A stretch of DNA of 24,700 nucleotides from Stemphylium vesicarium (GCA_004380135.1 QXCR01000279.1:1-24700); one strand, 5' to 3'. Shown: positions 8,285 through 18,562, numbered from the stretch's first letter. Program-made: numbers and translations. Notes: generated by a model from the letters alone, not told the origin.

Positions 8285-10240
8285 CTATGATCGTATCGCC
8301 TGCAGTATCATTCCAGTTATAGCAAGTACCTTCTCTTCTTCAAGTCTTTGCGCGACAAGTCTGCATGCGTCAGCGCGTGAGTGTGAAGCGTAGGCAAATT
8401 CGAAACTTACTGTAGGCTGACAGGCAATCCATCCAACAGCTCAGGGTCATCTATCTCACATTAGCCATCACCGTAGCCCGGTAAGACGATGTGACGCTAC
8501 TTACAGCTATCATAAGTGGCCTTGCAATAATCACTCTGCGGCTTGTGATCACTCGCGCGCGTATCTTTCATTTTGTCGACCTGGACTCCGCAAGGGAAAG
8601 ACACGGCAGAGTAGTCTACTACGTTGTAGACGCCCGTATATCCCACGTACTTGAAATCGCCATGCGGTACGCTAGAGTAAGGAGTCGTGGGCGCTATTCA
8701 TGATTAACAGGGCCGATGAATGTAGATGTCTCACTTACCCAAGATGGCATCCAGCCCTTCAATCGATGCCCATTGTTCCAAGTATTGCCGTTGCAGCTCA
8801 GACCTCTCCGAGTGCAACTTCCACATGTCATAAACGCCTAGTTCTTTCGCGTCCTTGTACTGGACCATCTCGGGACGAAACGGCTCTCCAGTGACACCAA
8901 GTAATGCTTCGACGCTCTTACCGCCGTCTGCGACAAACATTCGCCCCTATCATGGTTAGCGAACCTCTTGCAAGTTCTTGTAGATGGCTTACCAGAAGTT
9001 TGAGCGCAGTCGGATGCAGCTTAGGGTCCCAGTCAAGAACCTGATGCCCAGCCTTCTTCATCTTCTCCACCGTCTCTTTCAGCGCGCGTGTCACCGGTGG
9101 CGTAGGCAGACAAATGCCGTCGTTCCAAAGCACCGCGATCTTGAGTTTCTTCGACGGCTCGACTGTTCGCCACGGTATTGGCAGCATCTTGGGGTCTACC
9201 CTCCACGGCTGCGCATCGACAATGGCTTTGGAGTACATGGTAATATCCTCAAGAGACTTTCCCATAGGTCCATTGACACTCTGTACTGCCTCCTGGCCGG
9301 CCAAGCCCGATCTACATCTTTGTGTGGTGAAGCGGCCAAAGGACGGACGAAGGGTAAAGATGCCGGTACACGCTGCTGGTATACGCAAACTACCGCCCTG
9401 AGTATCTTGTCAGTGCTGGAATCCGTAAGATGGGGGTCAACCTACAATGTCCGTTCCAACGCCCAGGGGACTGCCTCCGAATGCAATCAGCGCCGACTCT
9501 CCGCCCGAAGACCCTCCAGATGTGACTTTGCGGTTTAATGGGTTGACGGTGCGTCCGAAGGTATTGTTCACAGACTCTGCCTATGCCGTGTAAGCGTTCG
9601 CGCCATCAATTATGCGCGCATACATACGATCATCATGGCCGTCGGCACGTTGGTCTTGCAGTATCGCACCGCCCCCAGCTTCTCCAGCACATCGACCAGT
9701 GTCGAATTGTACTCGGCCGGCTTATCCACGAGCGACGTGAAGCCGACTGTGCTGTCTTTCCCCTTGACATTGAAGTTGTCTTTGAGCGAGATGGGCAGCC
9801 CATGGAGGGGTCCTACCGTCTGACCGGTTCGTTGGAGGTGTTCGTCGAGGGACTTTGCTTGCTCAATAGCCTCATCAAAGAAGGCATCGCTGAGACAATT
9901 GGTCTAGATGCACGTAAGCTAATATTCCCCACTATATCCAGCGGGTTCGCCATACCAGTTGCTGAGCAGCTGCAGCGCGTTTGCAGAACGCGACCGTGAC
10001 GTCTTCGGCGCTCCATGCTTTCGACGCGACCTTTCCCAGAATCTGCGAGGCCGAACTGTCTGTAATCTCCAATTCCTTTGGTGTAAACCACCCAGACTCT
10101 TCGGGCCATGTCGTCACATTGAGTTGTGACTCCAGTGGTATTTTGTCTTGAGGGATGCGATATGCGGCCGGAATGGATTCCGCGAGAGCTGCGCGCTTCC
10201 CCGCGGCAACTTTCTCCCACTTTGCTTCAGAAGATGCCAT
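8285..10240 (-). CDS. Amidase-signature hydrolase (general amidase/acetamidase type)
   Basis: Eight exons on the minus strand: 10240-9956, 9903-9628, 9580-9446, 9397-8993, 8946-8739, 8693-8505, 8450-8411 and 8360-8285. Introns are 45-54 nt with GT-AG ends; all junctions keep frame and the product is 537 residues, the usual size of fungal amidases. The Ser-cisSer-Lys triad is intact: Lys136 in HGLPISLKDNF, Ser211 in TSGGSSGGES and Ser235 in GTDIGGSLRIPA. The spacing (75 and 24 residues) equals that of mammalian FAAH (142/217/241), which supports the reconstruction. The family hydrolyses carboxylic amides to acid and ammonia. The substrate cannot be read from sequence; acetamide, formamide, aryl amides or acyl amines are all possible. 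The start MASSEAKWEK is the first ATG. The gene diverges from a Dal5-type permease across a GATA-rich promoter, suggesting a shared nitrogen-scavenging role. There is no signal peptide, so it is probably cytosolic. Confidence 0.92.
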
Positions 10241-10931
10241 GGTCCGAGATTTGCGCAACAACACCAAGATATAATAAGCAATTTACCAAGGACTGCAGCG
10301 AAAAGAAAGAAGCAACACCAAGAGTGAAATACTGCCTACATCTCCGTGAGTAGCCCAGCGCCGTCCCGTGTTCTATTATCCTCCCCACCTTCGGGTTATC
10401 TGCGCCGCGGTTCGTGGTCCTCAGCCGAAGCTATCGAGCGTCCATGTAGGCAACGACAGTACCATTCCCCGCACTTTCAGGCCCGCCTTACCCAAGCTAA
10501 ACTTCTAGCAGATAACCCGTGAACTCGGCCGGGTAGTTCGTTGATGCTTTGGAGGATCGACCTGCCTTGTTGAGCCTAAGATACGACTACCGATACCGGC
10601 AATCAGCTGCACATCTCGAGGCTTGAAGTTCTGCAGGCAAAGAGGCTGATTGTGCGAAAGTCGAGTCATTCATAAGTGGCGTCACTATCTCCCATATCTT
10701 GCGCTTGCTGCCCTGGTATCTTTCGGTCCTATCATGCATGCAGCGGAGATCTTGATCCGAAGAAGATTGAATACTACAAGACGAGATAGATAACGGCGCT
10801 CGTGGACTGGCGAGATACTCTCGTCTCGCCTCGCTACATCTCACATCAACAACGATTCTGCGCGCGCTTTTGTGGCCTTTCCCCGCCAAAAGTCCATCTC
10901 AGCGCATAAAAGGGCCACCCTTCAATTCAGC
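10241..10931. promoter_or_regulatory. Divergent promoter of amidase and permease with seven GATA-factor sites
   Basis: A 691-bp shared upstream region. HGATAR sites on either strand occur at 10396-10401, 10431-10436, 10510-10515, 10685-10690, 10729-10734, 10784-10789 and 10788-10793 (the last two overlap). In fungi AreA/Nit2-type GATA factors bind such sites, and paired sites are the usual active form under nitrogen limitation. A CATAAAAG sequence at 10905-10912 is close to the permease ATG. AreA control is inferred from sites and gene content, not shown. Confidence 0.55.
10392..10519. repeat. Perfect 12-bp inverted repeat carrying GATA sites
   Basis: The arm CGGGTTATCTGC at 10392-10403 and its exact reverse complement at 10508-10519 are separated by 104 bp. 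Each arm holds one AGATAA site and ends in a CGG/CCG triplet, the half-site type of Zn2Cys6 regulators. The repeat lies closer to the amidase start than to the permease start. Confidence 0.75.
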
Positions 10932-12782
10932 ATGGCGAACAGCTTCGTCGCCTATCTTCGAGGCGACCAGAATGCGCCAGGAGAGCGCAAGTTGGTCCAG
11001 AAGCTGGATTTCTTCATCTTGACTTTCTGCTGTCTCATGTACTTTTTGAAGTATGTCTCGGTGTTTTCAACAGCCAAAAAAGATGATTGTCTAATCTTGT
11101 TCCAAGCTATCTTGATCGCACCAATCTCAATAATGCATACGTCTCTGGGATGAGGGAAGAGCTGGACTTTCAAGGCAACCAGCTTAACCAAATCAATACT
11201 GTTTTCACAGTAGGGTAAGTGGTTATGGGAATGAAGCGTAGGTAGTCATCTCCTAACAATTAATGCAGATATACCATCGGCCAGGTACCATGTAACATCG
11301 CCCTCTACTACATAAAACCACGTTATTTCTTCCCAGCATGCATGGTACAAAAGACCCACCTTTTAACCGCACTACAACGCCCCAGCTGACAAGTATCCAG
11401 GTAGCATGGGCCGGCCTAACAATGGTTACAGCAGCAGCCCAAAAGCCCGAAGACATCATGGCCATACGGTTCTTCCAAGCGATATTCGAGGTACGCTTTT
11501 AATATACTAAAAGAGAAGTTTACTAGTAAACTTATACTTACTTATTTTGAGTCCTCAACTTTCGTCGGAACCCACTACATCCTCGGGTCCTGGTACACAG
11601 AAAAAGAGCTCGGAAAGCGTTCAGGCATCTTCACAGCATCTGGTCTCGCCGGGACCATGATCGGCGGCTTCATCCAAACCGGAATCCACAGCAGCATGGA
11701 CGGTCTACGGAATCTATCCGGATGGCGCTGGTTATTCAGTAAGTCTTCAAAAAGAACCGCCAACCCCCCAAAACATGCAAGAGACACCAATCCCATACCT
11801 AACACAACGTGTCTTTTCCTCAGTAATCGACGGCATAATAACCCTCCCCATCGCCCTCTACGGCTTCCTCCTCTTCCCCGACACGCCCAAAAACACACGC
11901 GCGCCCTACCTCAGCGCCACCGAAAAAGCGCTCGCCATATCCCGCGTGCCCGAAGTCTCGGAACGCACGCCCATATCCTGGTCGTTTGTCAAACACTGCT
12001 TCCGCACCTGGTACTGGTACTTTTTCGTGATACTCTGGATTCTAGCCGGCGAGACGGAGTCGTTTAGCACAAACGCGCTGCTGCAGCTGTACATGAAGAA
12101 CCACCCCACGGAAACGTACACGGTGACGCAGAATAACAACTATCCGACGGGTGTCCCTGCTGTCGGGATTGTAGCGACGCTTTTTTGGGCTACGCTTACG
12201 GATTATCTGGGGGGAAAGAGGTATCTTGGTGAGTTCTTACCCTTTCTTATAACTCTTCCTACTTCTTCCTATCCAACCACCTTTTCTCCACCCTTTAAAG
12301 AACCATCACACTAACTTTTTTTTTAAGTCGGATACTGGATCGCCATAACCGGCGTCCTAACATCCTCCCTCATACTCGCCTACCCGCACTCCACAACAAT
12401 CCACTTTGCAATGTACTACATCGCAGGCAGCGTCTACGCCTGCCAAGCCACCTTCTTCGCCTGGGCCAACGACGTGCTGCGCTATGAAGAAGATAGTCTG
12501 CGTGCTGTCGTCATTGCGAGTATGAATATGGGCAGTAATGCGATCAACGCTTGGTGGAGCATTGTGTTTTACGGTGCCAACTTTGCGCCGTATTTTACGC
12601 GCGGAATGTGGGCGATGATTGCCGTTTCTGTGGCTATGGCGGTGTGGACGGCGGCGCTGGTTTGGATGCAGGCCAGGACGGAGAGGAGGAGGGAGGTTGA
12701 GGGTGTGATGGGTGGTGGAGGAGGGGTGGAGAGAGAGAGGGTTTTTGGCAAGGGCGATGACGGGGAGAAGGCTTTAGGATGA
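10932..12782 (+). CDS. Dal5/pantothenate-type MFS permease (anion:cation symporter family)
   Basis: Seven exons: 10932-11050, 11107-11214, 11269-11344, 11401-11490, 11552-11738, 11824-12228 and 12328-12782. Introns are 54-99 nt with GT-AG ends, frame is kept throughout, and the product is 479 residues. The spliced sequence LNYLDRTNLNNAYVSGM across exons 1-2 is the family hallmark after helix 1, followed by VGYTIGQVPCN and GWRWLFIIDGIITLPIALYG. Length and helix pattern fit a full 12-helix transporter. Relatives import allantoate, pantothenate, nicotinate or related weak acids with protons; the actual substrate is not determinable. The last ~35 residues are a Gly/Glu/Arg-rich cytosolic tail. 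Divergent pairing with the amidase suggests it takes up the amide substrate, a product or a related compound. The start MANSFVAYLRGD is the first ATG after the promoter and fits family N-termini. Confidence 0.9.
11516..11533. repeat. 18-bp perfect palindrome in permease intron 4
   Basis: AAGTTTACTAGTAAACTT equals its own reverse complement. It lies inside the 61-nt, AT-rich intron 4 (11491-11551) of the permease gene. In RNA it could form a short AU-rich hairpin between donor and branch region. Confidence 0.8.
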
Positions 12783-13068
12783 AAGTGGTTTCTTTTTCTT
12801 TTTTTCTGAGCAGAGGTCAATGGTTGTGTTGATATACCCGGTTTTTGATTACGAGTAAATTGTTTTGGGCAAGTGAGACTAAAACTACTACAACGTGTTG
12901 TTCCATGTTTACAGCACGGTGAGAAAGAAAAGAGGAAAAAAAACGCCCAATGTATGCAAATATCTCGTCAGAATAAAAAATTCCCCTTTACTAATCTTTA
13001 CAACCCAGCCCACACTTCATGATCAGAAATATTCCATTCATGAAAAGCGTCGTCCTACCTCGCCATGT
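12783..13068. other. Convergent 3' ends of permease and NSP1 genes
   Basis: A 286-bp AT-rich gap between convergent stop codons. T-rich sequence follows the permease stop (12789-12807), and A-rich runs occur near 12926-12945 and 12976. These are plausible 3' UTR and poly(A) signals for the two genes. No other gene is seen. Confidence 0.5.
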
Positions 13069-15342
13069 CTAAAACCTCTGCGTCGACCGTCCTCCACGCA
13101 TACTGTTCATAAAGTCGGCTGAAGGGTCGGAACCAAGGCCATTCCATCCATTCGCACCCACACGCTGCGTCTCCCTCTGAGCCTTTGCAATCTTCTCCTG
13201 GAGCTGCGAGGCGCCCGTGTCGATGAGCTGCAGCTGTGAGAGCTGAGTATTGAGGACACGAACGACCTTTGTCAAGGGGTCGTCTGGCTTGCCCGTCTTG
13301 CTGAGCGTCTGGGATGTGGTGTTGATTTCCTCAATCATTTCCGTGAGATCCTTGTTGAGCTCGTTGAGGCGGTCTTGGAGCTTCTCGGCGAGCTTGTAAC
13401 TGTTTTAGTTGGTTAGTTAATTGGCCTTAGAAGTGTTAGAGAAATCAGGTTTGCTTACGTTCTCTCGCGCTCTTGATCGGGACCACGCAAGCTCTCGTTC
13501 TTGCCGCTGACACCGTGCATCTTCATGAGGTTGTCAATCTCCTTTTCATAGCGATCGAGGTATGAATCAAGCTCTTGTTGGTTTTCCTCCATCATTGTCA
13601 ACTGCCTCTCAACCTCGGCGGCATCGCGCTCGGCCTGGAAGGTCTTGGAGTACAGCTGTCGAACCTTGTCCGAGTTCTCGACCAGAGCTCGGTCCCATGA
13701 TGCGACCTGCTCAGCTTGTGCTTGAAACTCCTTTTGGTACTTTGATAGGTCAGCCGCCCATCGCGTGATGATTTCGTCCATGGACTTGTTCTTCAATCGT
13801 GACTGGGCAGATGGTGCGGGTCCGGCCGTTGAAGCCGCTAATCCACTCTGAGCCGCATTACCTCCCGTCGTTCCGCTAGGTGCTCCCAACGTGGGGGTCG
13901 ATTGGGAAGCAGTGTCCGGTTTCGACGCAGGCACTTCGCCTCCAGCGGGCTTACTGAACAGACTCGGAGTAGTACCGGAAGTAGACGCGGCTGTCGAAGC
14001 TGCAGGTGCGGCAGAGCTTCCACCTCCGAGGCCACTGCCCAGACTGGGAAACAGTGACGTTCCAGATGACGCAGTTGTAGTCGGCGCGCCGGCAGTCGCA
14101 GTGGTAGTCGCTCCGGTAGTTGCTGCAGTGCTAGCGGGAGCAGCAGGTTTGCCGAAACCGAAACCACCCCCTGTAGAAGCTGGAGTGGAGCTTCCTGCAG
14201 TTGAGAACATGTTGCTGGAAGTACCCGCAGAAGAAGCAGCACCGCCAGTGTTTCCCCCTAGGCTTAGGGCTGGCGCACCGCTTGAAGCGGGCTGCGAGGA
14301 AGATGGCTGTGCGGCAGGTGTAGCTCCCAGACTAAAGGCAGGCTTTGCTGGGGTAGAAGAAGGTGTTGTGCTTCCGAGTCCACCAAAAAGGCCGCCTGCA
14401 GGCTTGGGAGTCTGCGAGTCTTGTGCACCTGATGACGATGTCTGGTTTCCCCCGCCGAAAAGGTTTGACGAGGGCGCAGAAGCGGGAGTAGCGCTCTTGT
14501 TTGCATCAGCACCGGTGTTTCCTCCTAGACTGAGGCCACCGAGGGGTTTCGCAGCTGACTGTCCAGAGGTAGCACCGCCAAAGAGACCAGGGCCTGAAGA
14601 TGAGGTGGTCGTAGCAGGCTTCGCGCCACCAAAGAGTGAAGACCCGCCTCCGCTAGCCTGGTTGTTCTGTTGGCCGAACAAAGAAGAGCCGGATTGGGCA
14701 CCACTGCTCGATTGAGTGTTTTGGGTGAATAAGCTGTTACCGGGAGGGGCGCCGGCTGGGGTAGTGGAGGGCAGGAAGGATGTCTTGTTTGTTGCCGGTG
14801 TGGCTGATGGTGCCGAGCCTATGTCATATGTAAGCCGGCGCATGGAATGGGTGAAATGTGTATAGATGCCTACCAGCAGCTGAACCAAAGCCAAACGAAG
14901 GCGTCGAGGATGCGGCAGCTCCGCCAGAAGAAGCTCCACCACCGCCAAACAGTCCTCCAGCTGGTTTGGCCGCATCGCCCTCCTTCTTGCCGAAGCCAAA
15001 GCCTCCACCGCCTCCACCGCCGCCAAAGGCTGATGGTGTTGACGACGCGCCAGCCTGACCTCCACCAAAAAGACCGCCGGGCTTGCTTGCAGGTGTGCTA
15101 GATGCAGCACCGCCGCCGAAGAGACCAGATCCGCCTGTGTTGCCGGCTGCGCCACCAAATAGACCGCCGCTGCTGGGTGCGCTGGACGTGTTGTTGTTGT
15201 TGTTGTTGTTGTTGTTGCTCGCAGTGCCGAAGAGAGACGGTGTCGCGCCGCCAGTCGAGGGTGCAGCGCCGAAAAGGGGCTTGTTGGGCGTACTGCTGCT
15301 GCTGCCGCCGCCGCTGTTCTGCTGGCCGAATGAGAAGCTCAT
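13069..15342 (-). CDS. NSP1: FG-repeat nucleoporin NSP1 (Nup62 family)
   Basis: Three exons on the minus strand: 15342-14874, 14818-13459 and 13399-13069, with introns of 55 and 59 nt. The product is 719 residues. It opens with MSFSFGQQNSGGG. Residues to about 490 are Gly/Ser/Thr/Ala-rich with many GLFGG, LFG, FGFG and SLG repeats: the intrinsically disordered FG domain that binds transport receptors in the pore channel. From about 495 (SRLKNKSMDEIITRWAADL) the C-terminal NSP1 domain is charged and coiled-coil-forming. In yeast it assembles with Nup57/Nup49 in the central channel and with Nup82 on the cytoplasmic face. The C-terminal domain decides NSP1 over other FG nucleoporins. Intron 2 lies inside the coiled-coil domain; acceptor CAG with branch TTAACTAAC is strong. 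The gene diverges from the acidic-protein gene. The opposite strand is also open over long stretches because of codon composition, and is not coding. Confidence 0.94.
15190..15216 (-). repeat. Nine-unit AAC array encoding poly-Asn in NSP1
   Basis: Nine uninterrupted GTT triplets on the plus strand encode nine Asn in the N-terminal FG domain. The tract uses one codon only, so it is prone to slippage and length variation without loss of frame. Confidence 0.9.
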
Positions 15343-15823
15343 ATTGGTAGTTGGTGACGGGCAACTCTGTTGGGCGGGTGGTGGTGGTTGACGTTGTTGA
15401 TGTCGGAAATGTTATCGAACGCCCGACTAGACTAAGCGTGTCGCGACGGGAAGGGCAATTGCTGGACCGCTAATTGACGAGCTGGAGGGTATGCGCGCAG
15501 ACGTTCACGACTATCCCGCGCGTCAAAGTCGCATCCAAAAGTTAGACAAACAGGTGCATGGGTCAAGCTTAGCTCCGGTGAATCGTTGTTCCCACCTGGC
15601 CAGCAGCTGAGATTCCAGACCGCCGCTCCCCGCTAATCGAGCGTGCCTGAGACTCCACGACGACACTCTAAGGCAAGGAGGCGCAGCGTTTAGTACTCGT
15701 CACTCTAGAACATCATCCTTCTCTCCACACACAATTCCGCCCAAGATAGCCCTACCTTATCCTATTTTCTGCCCTCCTCTGCCATACACGTAAATAGTGA
15801 AGGGCCACGCAGCAGCTCTCGAT
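15343..15823. promoter_or_regulatory. Shared upstream region of NSP1 and the acidic-protein gene
   Basis: A 481-bp gap between divergent start codons, containing promoters and leaders of both genes. A CT-rich stretch at 15716-15782 precedes the plus-strand gene, as is common near fungal transcription starts. No specific operator was recognised. Confidence 0.45.
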
Positions 15824-17496
15824 ATGTCGGACGAGCTAGCACCACCCCGCAAGAGCGTAGAGATGGAGGACCCCGGTGCGAAGGAGCTGGGTACGTAGAG
15901 CTCACGTGCGCATCTCAAAAGCTCACGTCTAATTGTATGTAGTAGAGTCAAGCGACGAGCACTTCTCAGATGCCTCCGAAGGCCAGCCCAGACGATCCAC
16001 CGTGACCTCACCCATCCCCATCACGCGGGTCGAGCGAGTTGATGATGAGCCAGCCCATGGCGAGGTACCGGGCACCGACGCCTACAACATGCGTACCCAA
16101 GATGCAGTTCCCGACGAGGTTGAGATTGTTCCCGAGGGCATGCGAAGCCGTAGTGCGTCACGCGTCAGTTCAAGCGACCGACCAATTACCCCAGGAGGAA
16201 CGCCCATACCCAAGACGATTGTCGAGAAGATCGATCCCGACCAGCCCAGCTACGGCGATGTCCCCGGCACAGAGGCCCATCAGCAACGTCTCGCAGATGC
16301 TGCACCGGATGTAGTGGTCAGAGCCCCCGAGGAAGCCCAGAGCAGCAACCAAGGTACGTAGGGCATTTTCCTTGGTGCCTCCTGCGTACCATTGACGGAA
16401 GAAGGGTCACCAACCTCGCATGACAGGTCTCCAATAACTCCGGGCGACGGCCCGGCCGAACCCGCACCCGAAGCCGAAGCATCAGTAGACCAGCAAGACG
16501 ATGATGACGACTTCGGCGGCGATGCAGCAGCAGCGGATAATGACGACGATGGGTTTGGCGATTTTGACGATTTTGAAGAGGGTGGCGAAGGTGACGACGA
16601 TTTTGGGGACTTCGACGATGGGTTTCAGCAAGGCGAGAACGAGGCAGAGACTTCATTTGATAAGGCCCCAGAACAACCTCCACCTGTACCTGCCCCTTCG
16701 CCAGGTCCTGTAAGTTGCAGCAATTCTAGCCCGCTTATACTACTGCTTTGTGCGCTTGCTATGGTGACTCTCTGACTGACCTTTGATTGCACAGCCAGTC
16801 TTGGACTTTGACCACCTCTCATCATATCAAGACATTGTCACAGCAACACAGCCTTACCTAGAAGAGATATATCCTTCACAGAATGATATTCCCAGTATAT
16901 CAGCGAATCCCGAAGAGATCCGGTCCATCTTCCTCTCAGAACGCAGCCACTCTTTATGGACCCAGCTAGTTGCACCGCCACCGCTGCAACCGCCCGACTG
17001 GGTGCGATCACGTATACGGCGGCTGTTTCTGGTTTCGCTAGGGGTGCCAGTGGACCTTGACGAAATCCTGCCTGCCTCAAAACAGAAGAAGCTCATCCTC
17101 CCCTCCATCCACATTCCTGGCGACCGCTCCCCTCGACCTTCATCTGACGGTCGCAACAACGGCGGTCCATTGGGACGGATAAAGCGCGAGAACGAGTCCT
17201 CCACATCAGTTGACTCGTCGAACTCGAAACCAGAGCGGAAGCGCAAAGGCCCGCCCCCGCCTCCCGAGCTAGATATCAGCAGCACGATGCAACTGTGTGC
17301 GACAACGGACGCGGCATTAGAAGGCATGACAGACGAGGAACTGAAGATGCATATTGACCATCTGAAAGGGCTGCAAGAGCGGGCAAAGGAGGTGTTTGAG
17401 TACTGGCAGAAAAGGATGGAAAGTGCGCTGGGAGACAAGGACGCGTTCGAGCAGGTCATTGAGAGCCTGGTCGCGCATGCCAAGAAGCTGAGATAG
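15824..17496 (+). CDS. Acidic fungal protein with DFGDF motifs, possible AP-1/clathrin accessory (aftiphilin/Laa2-like)
   Basis: Four exons: 15824-15890, 15943-16353, 16405-16709 and 16795-17496, with introns of 52, 51 and 85 nt; product 494 residues. Residues 46-82 and 110-147 are an internal duplication with a 64-residue offset (shared pattern PIP..I/RVEK/R.D...P..G.VPGT.A......DA.PD). About 190-235 is very acidic with FGDFDDF and DFGDFDDGF, the kind of Phe-Asp motif bound by adaptor appendage domains, as in aftiphilin and yeast Laa2. From about 262 a conserved, mostly folded domain begins (PVLDFDHLSSYQDIV); it is interrupted by a Ser/Lys/Pro-rich segment and ends in a helical region rich in charged residues. 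The trafficking role is an inference from motif style only; I do not recognise a named domain. Introns 1 and 2 both end in tandem acceptors (TAGTAG, AAGAAG), so each can add or drop one residue. The intron 2 boundary is the least certain: a GTAGGG donor with the CAG at about 16428 would also keep frame. Confidence 0.82.
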
Positions 17497-17590
17497 TGTC
17501 TTGAGTAACTCGGTAACAGACGCTGGTTGTCTTGAATGACCCTTGCAAAGACAGATCAGATCAGCCCTGCTTGTACAACACCCTGGAAAC

Positions 17591-17618
17591 CATGCACATG
17601 CACATGCACATGCACATG
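17591..17618. repeat. ACATGC hexamer microsatellite
   Basis: About 4.5 units of CATGCA-type hexamer over 28 bp, 95 bp after the stop codon of the upstream gene. Purines and pyrimidines alternate strictly, so the tract could adopt Z-DNA, and TGCATG units are palindromic. Confidence 0.85.
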
Positions 17619-18082
17619 ATCAGTACGCCGCACTTTTCCCATGATTGTGACGCTGCCTTGATCCTACACCGGCTCCTCGTAATCTTCCTGTTGCTCACCG
17701 TCTCGTCGATGCAAATAATGCTTCACAAATTATGAAAGCAGTGACTTGCGCGCGGAGATCAGATGTCAAGATGTTCCCAAGTCGGTAACCCGGGAGCACT
17801 CGGGCTCGCGCAGCAGGGTTCCCCAAGGTTCGCAGCGCTGGTTCGAGATGGAGAAGGCGTGTGGAAAAACATGGCCTTCGCGTGCAACCAGCATATGCCG
17901 GGATGCACGCGATGCGTTGGAATCGTCTTGGGCCCAAACACGCTTAGGCAGCGCTACCATGGACAGGGCCGGCCCCGGGGAGACCCTGACTGGCAGCACC
18001 TGGCACCAACGAAGCGATTGTTTGCGGCAGTTTTCCGAGCAAGCGTACCCCACCGAGCCCACCACTGCACCACAGATGAGCG

Positions 18083-18139
18083 CCCTTCCCCCCTCCTCGG
18101 TCAGCACGATAAGATGCACGTCTGAGGAGGGGGAAAGGG
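18083..18139. repeat. 18-bp GC-rich inverted repeat with 21-bp loop
   Basis: The arm at 18083-18100 (CCCTTCCCCCCTCCTCGG) pairs with the arm at 18122-18139 (CTGAGGAGGGGGAAAGGG): 16 Watson-Crick pairs, one G-T wobble and one C-A mismatch. The arms carry CCCCT and AGGGG, the core of stress response elements, in opposite orientation. It lies about 1.3 kb before the nik1 start codon. Confidence 0.8.
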
Positions 18140-18531
18140 TTGTTTTGGCGGGCAGACTGTGGGTGTGCGATGTGTGGAAATTAAACATGATGGCCGGTCG
18201 AGTAGCACCATACGCCGTGACAGGGACGATCAAACAGGAGAGCAGAGACAAAGTAGGCCGCCGTTAAATTAGAGGCGCATACACAGTTCACCGCGGACGT
18301 TGACGTTCTCGCGTACCCGAGCCTTCTGCGCTCTACCCTCGAGTGCTAGGCAGGCGACGCCTGTTCCGCCCGCGAGCCAGCAGCGAATAGGGGTAATTTG
18401 CCACATGTCGGTGGGTGCTAGGCGCACTTCGGCCGCACTGCCATTCGCCGGCGCCTTCGTATACTCATACGTACTAGAAGAGAGCGGTCACGCTTTTTCT
18501 AGGGATCCCAAAGAAGCTGCAGGTGGAGAGA

Positions 18532-18562
18532 GGATGGGATGGGATGGGATGGATATGGATGG
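18532..18562. repeat. GGATG/GGGAT tandem repeat
   Basis: Four consecutive GGATG units, then a degenerate continuation GATATGGATGG, over 31 bp. It is a short G-rich pentamer array in the nik1 upstream region; no function can be assigned. Confidence 0.8.

Noticed and set aside
8285..12782. Secondary-metabolite gene cluster
   Set aside because: An amidase and a permease alone, with core housekeeping genes on both sides and no backbone enzyme or transcription factor, do not make a cluster.
13891..14715. 274-codon plus-strand open frame opposite NSP1
   Set aside because: It is the complement of the NSP1 FG-repeat region; its Pro/Ala/Val-rich product mirrors Gly/Ser/Thr codons and has no family resemblance.
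17763..18125. 120-codon plus-strand open frame upstream of nik1
   Set aside because: No domain, no splice support, and similar-length frames occur on the opposite strand; GC-moderate chance frame.
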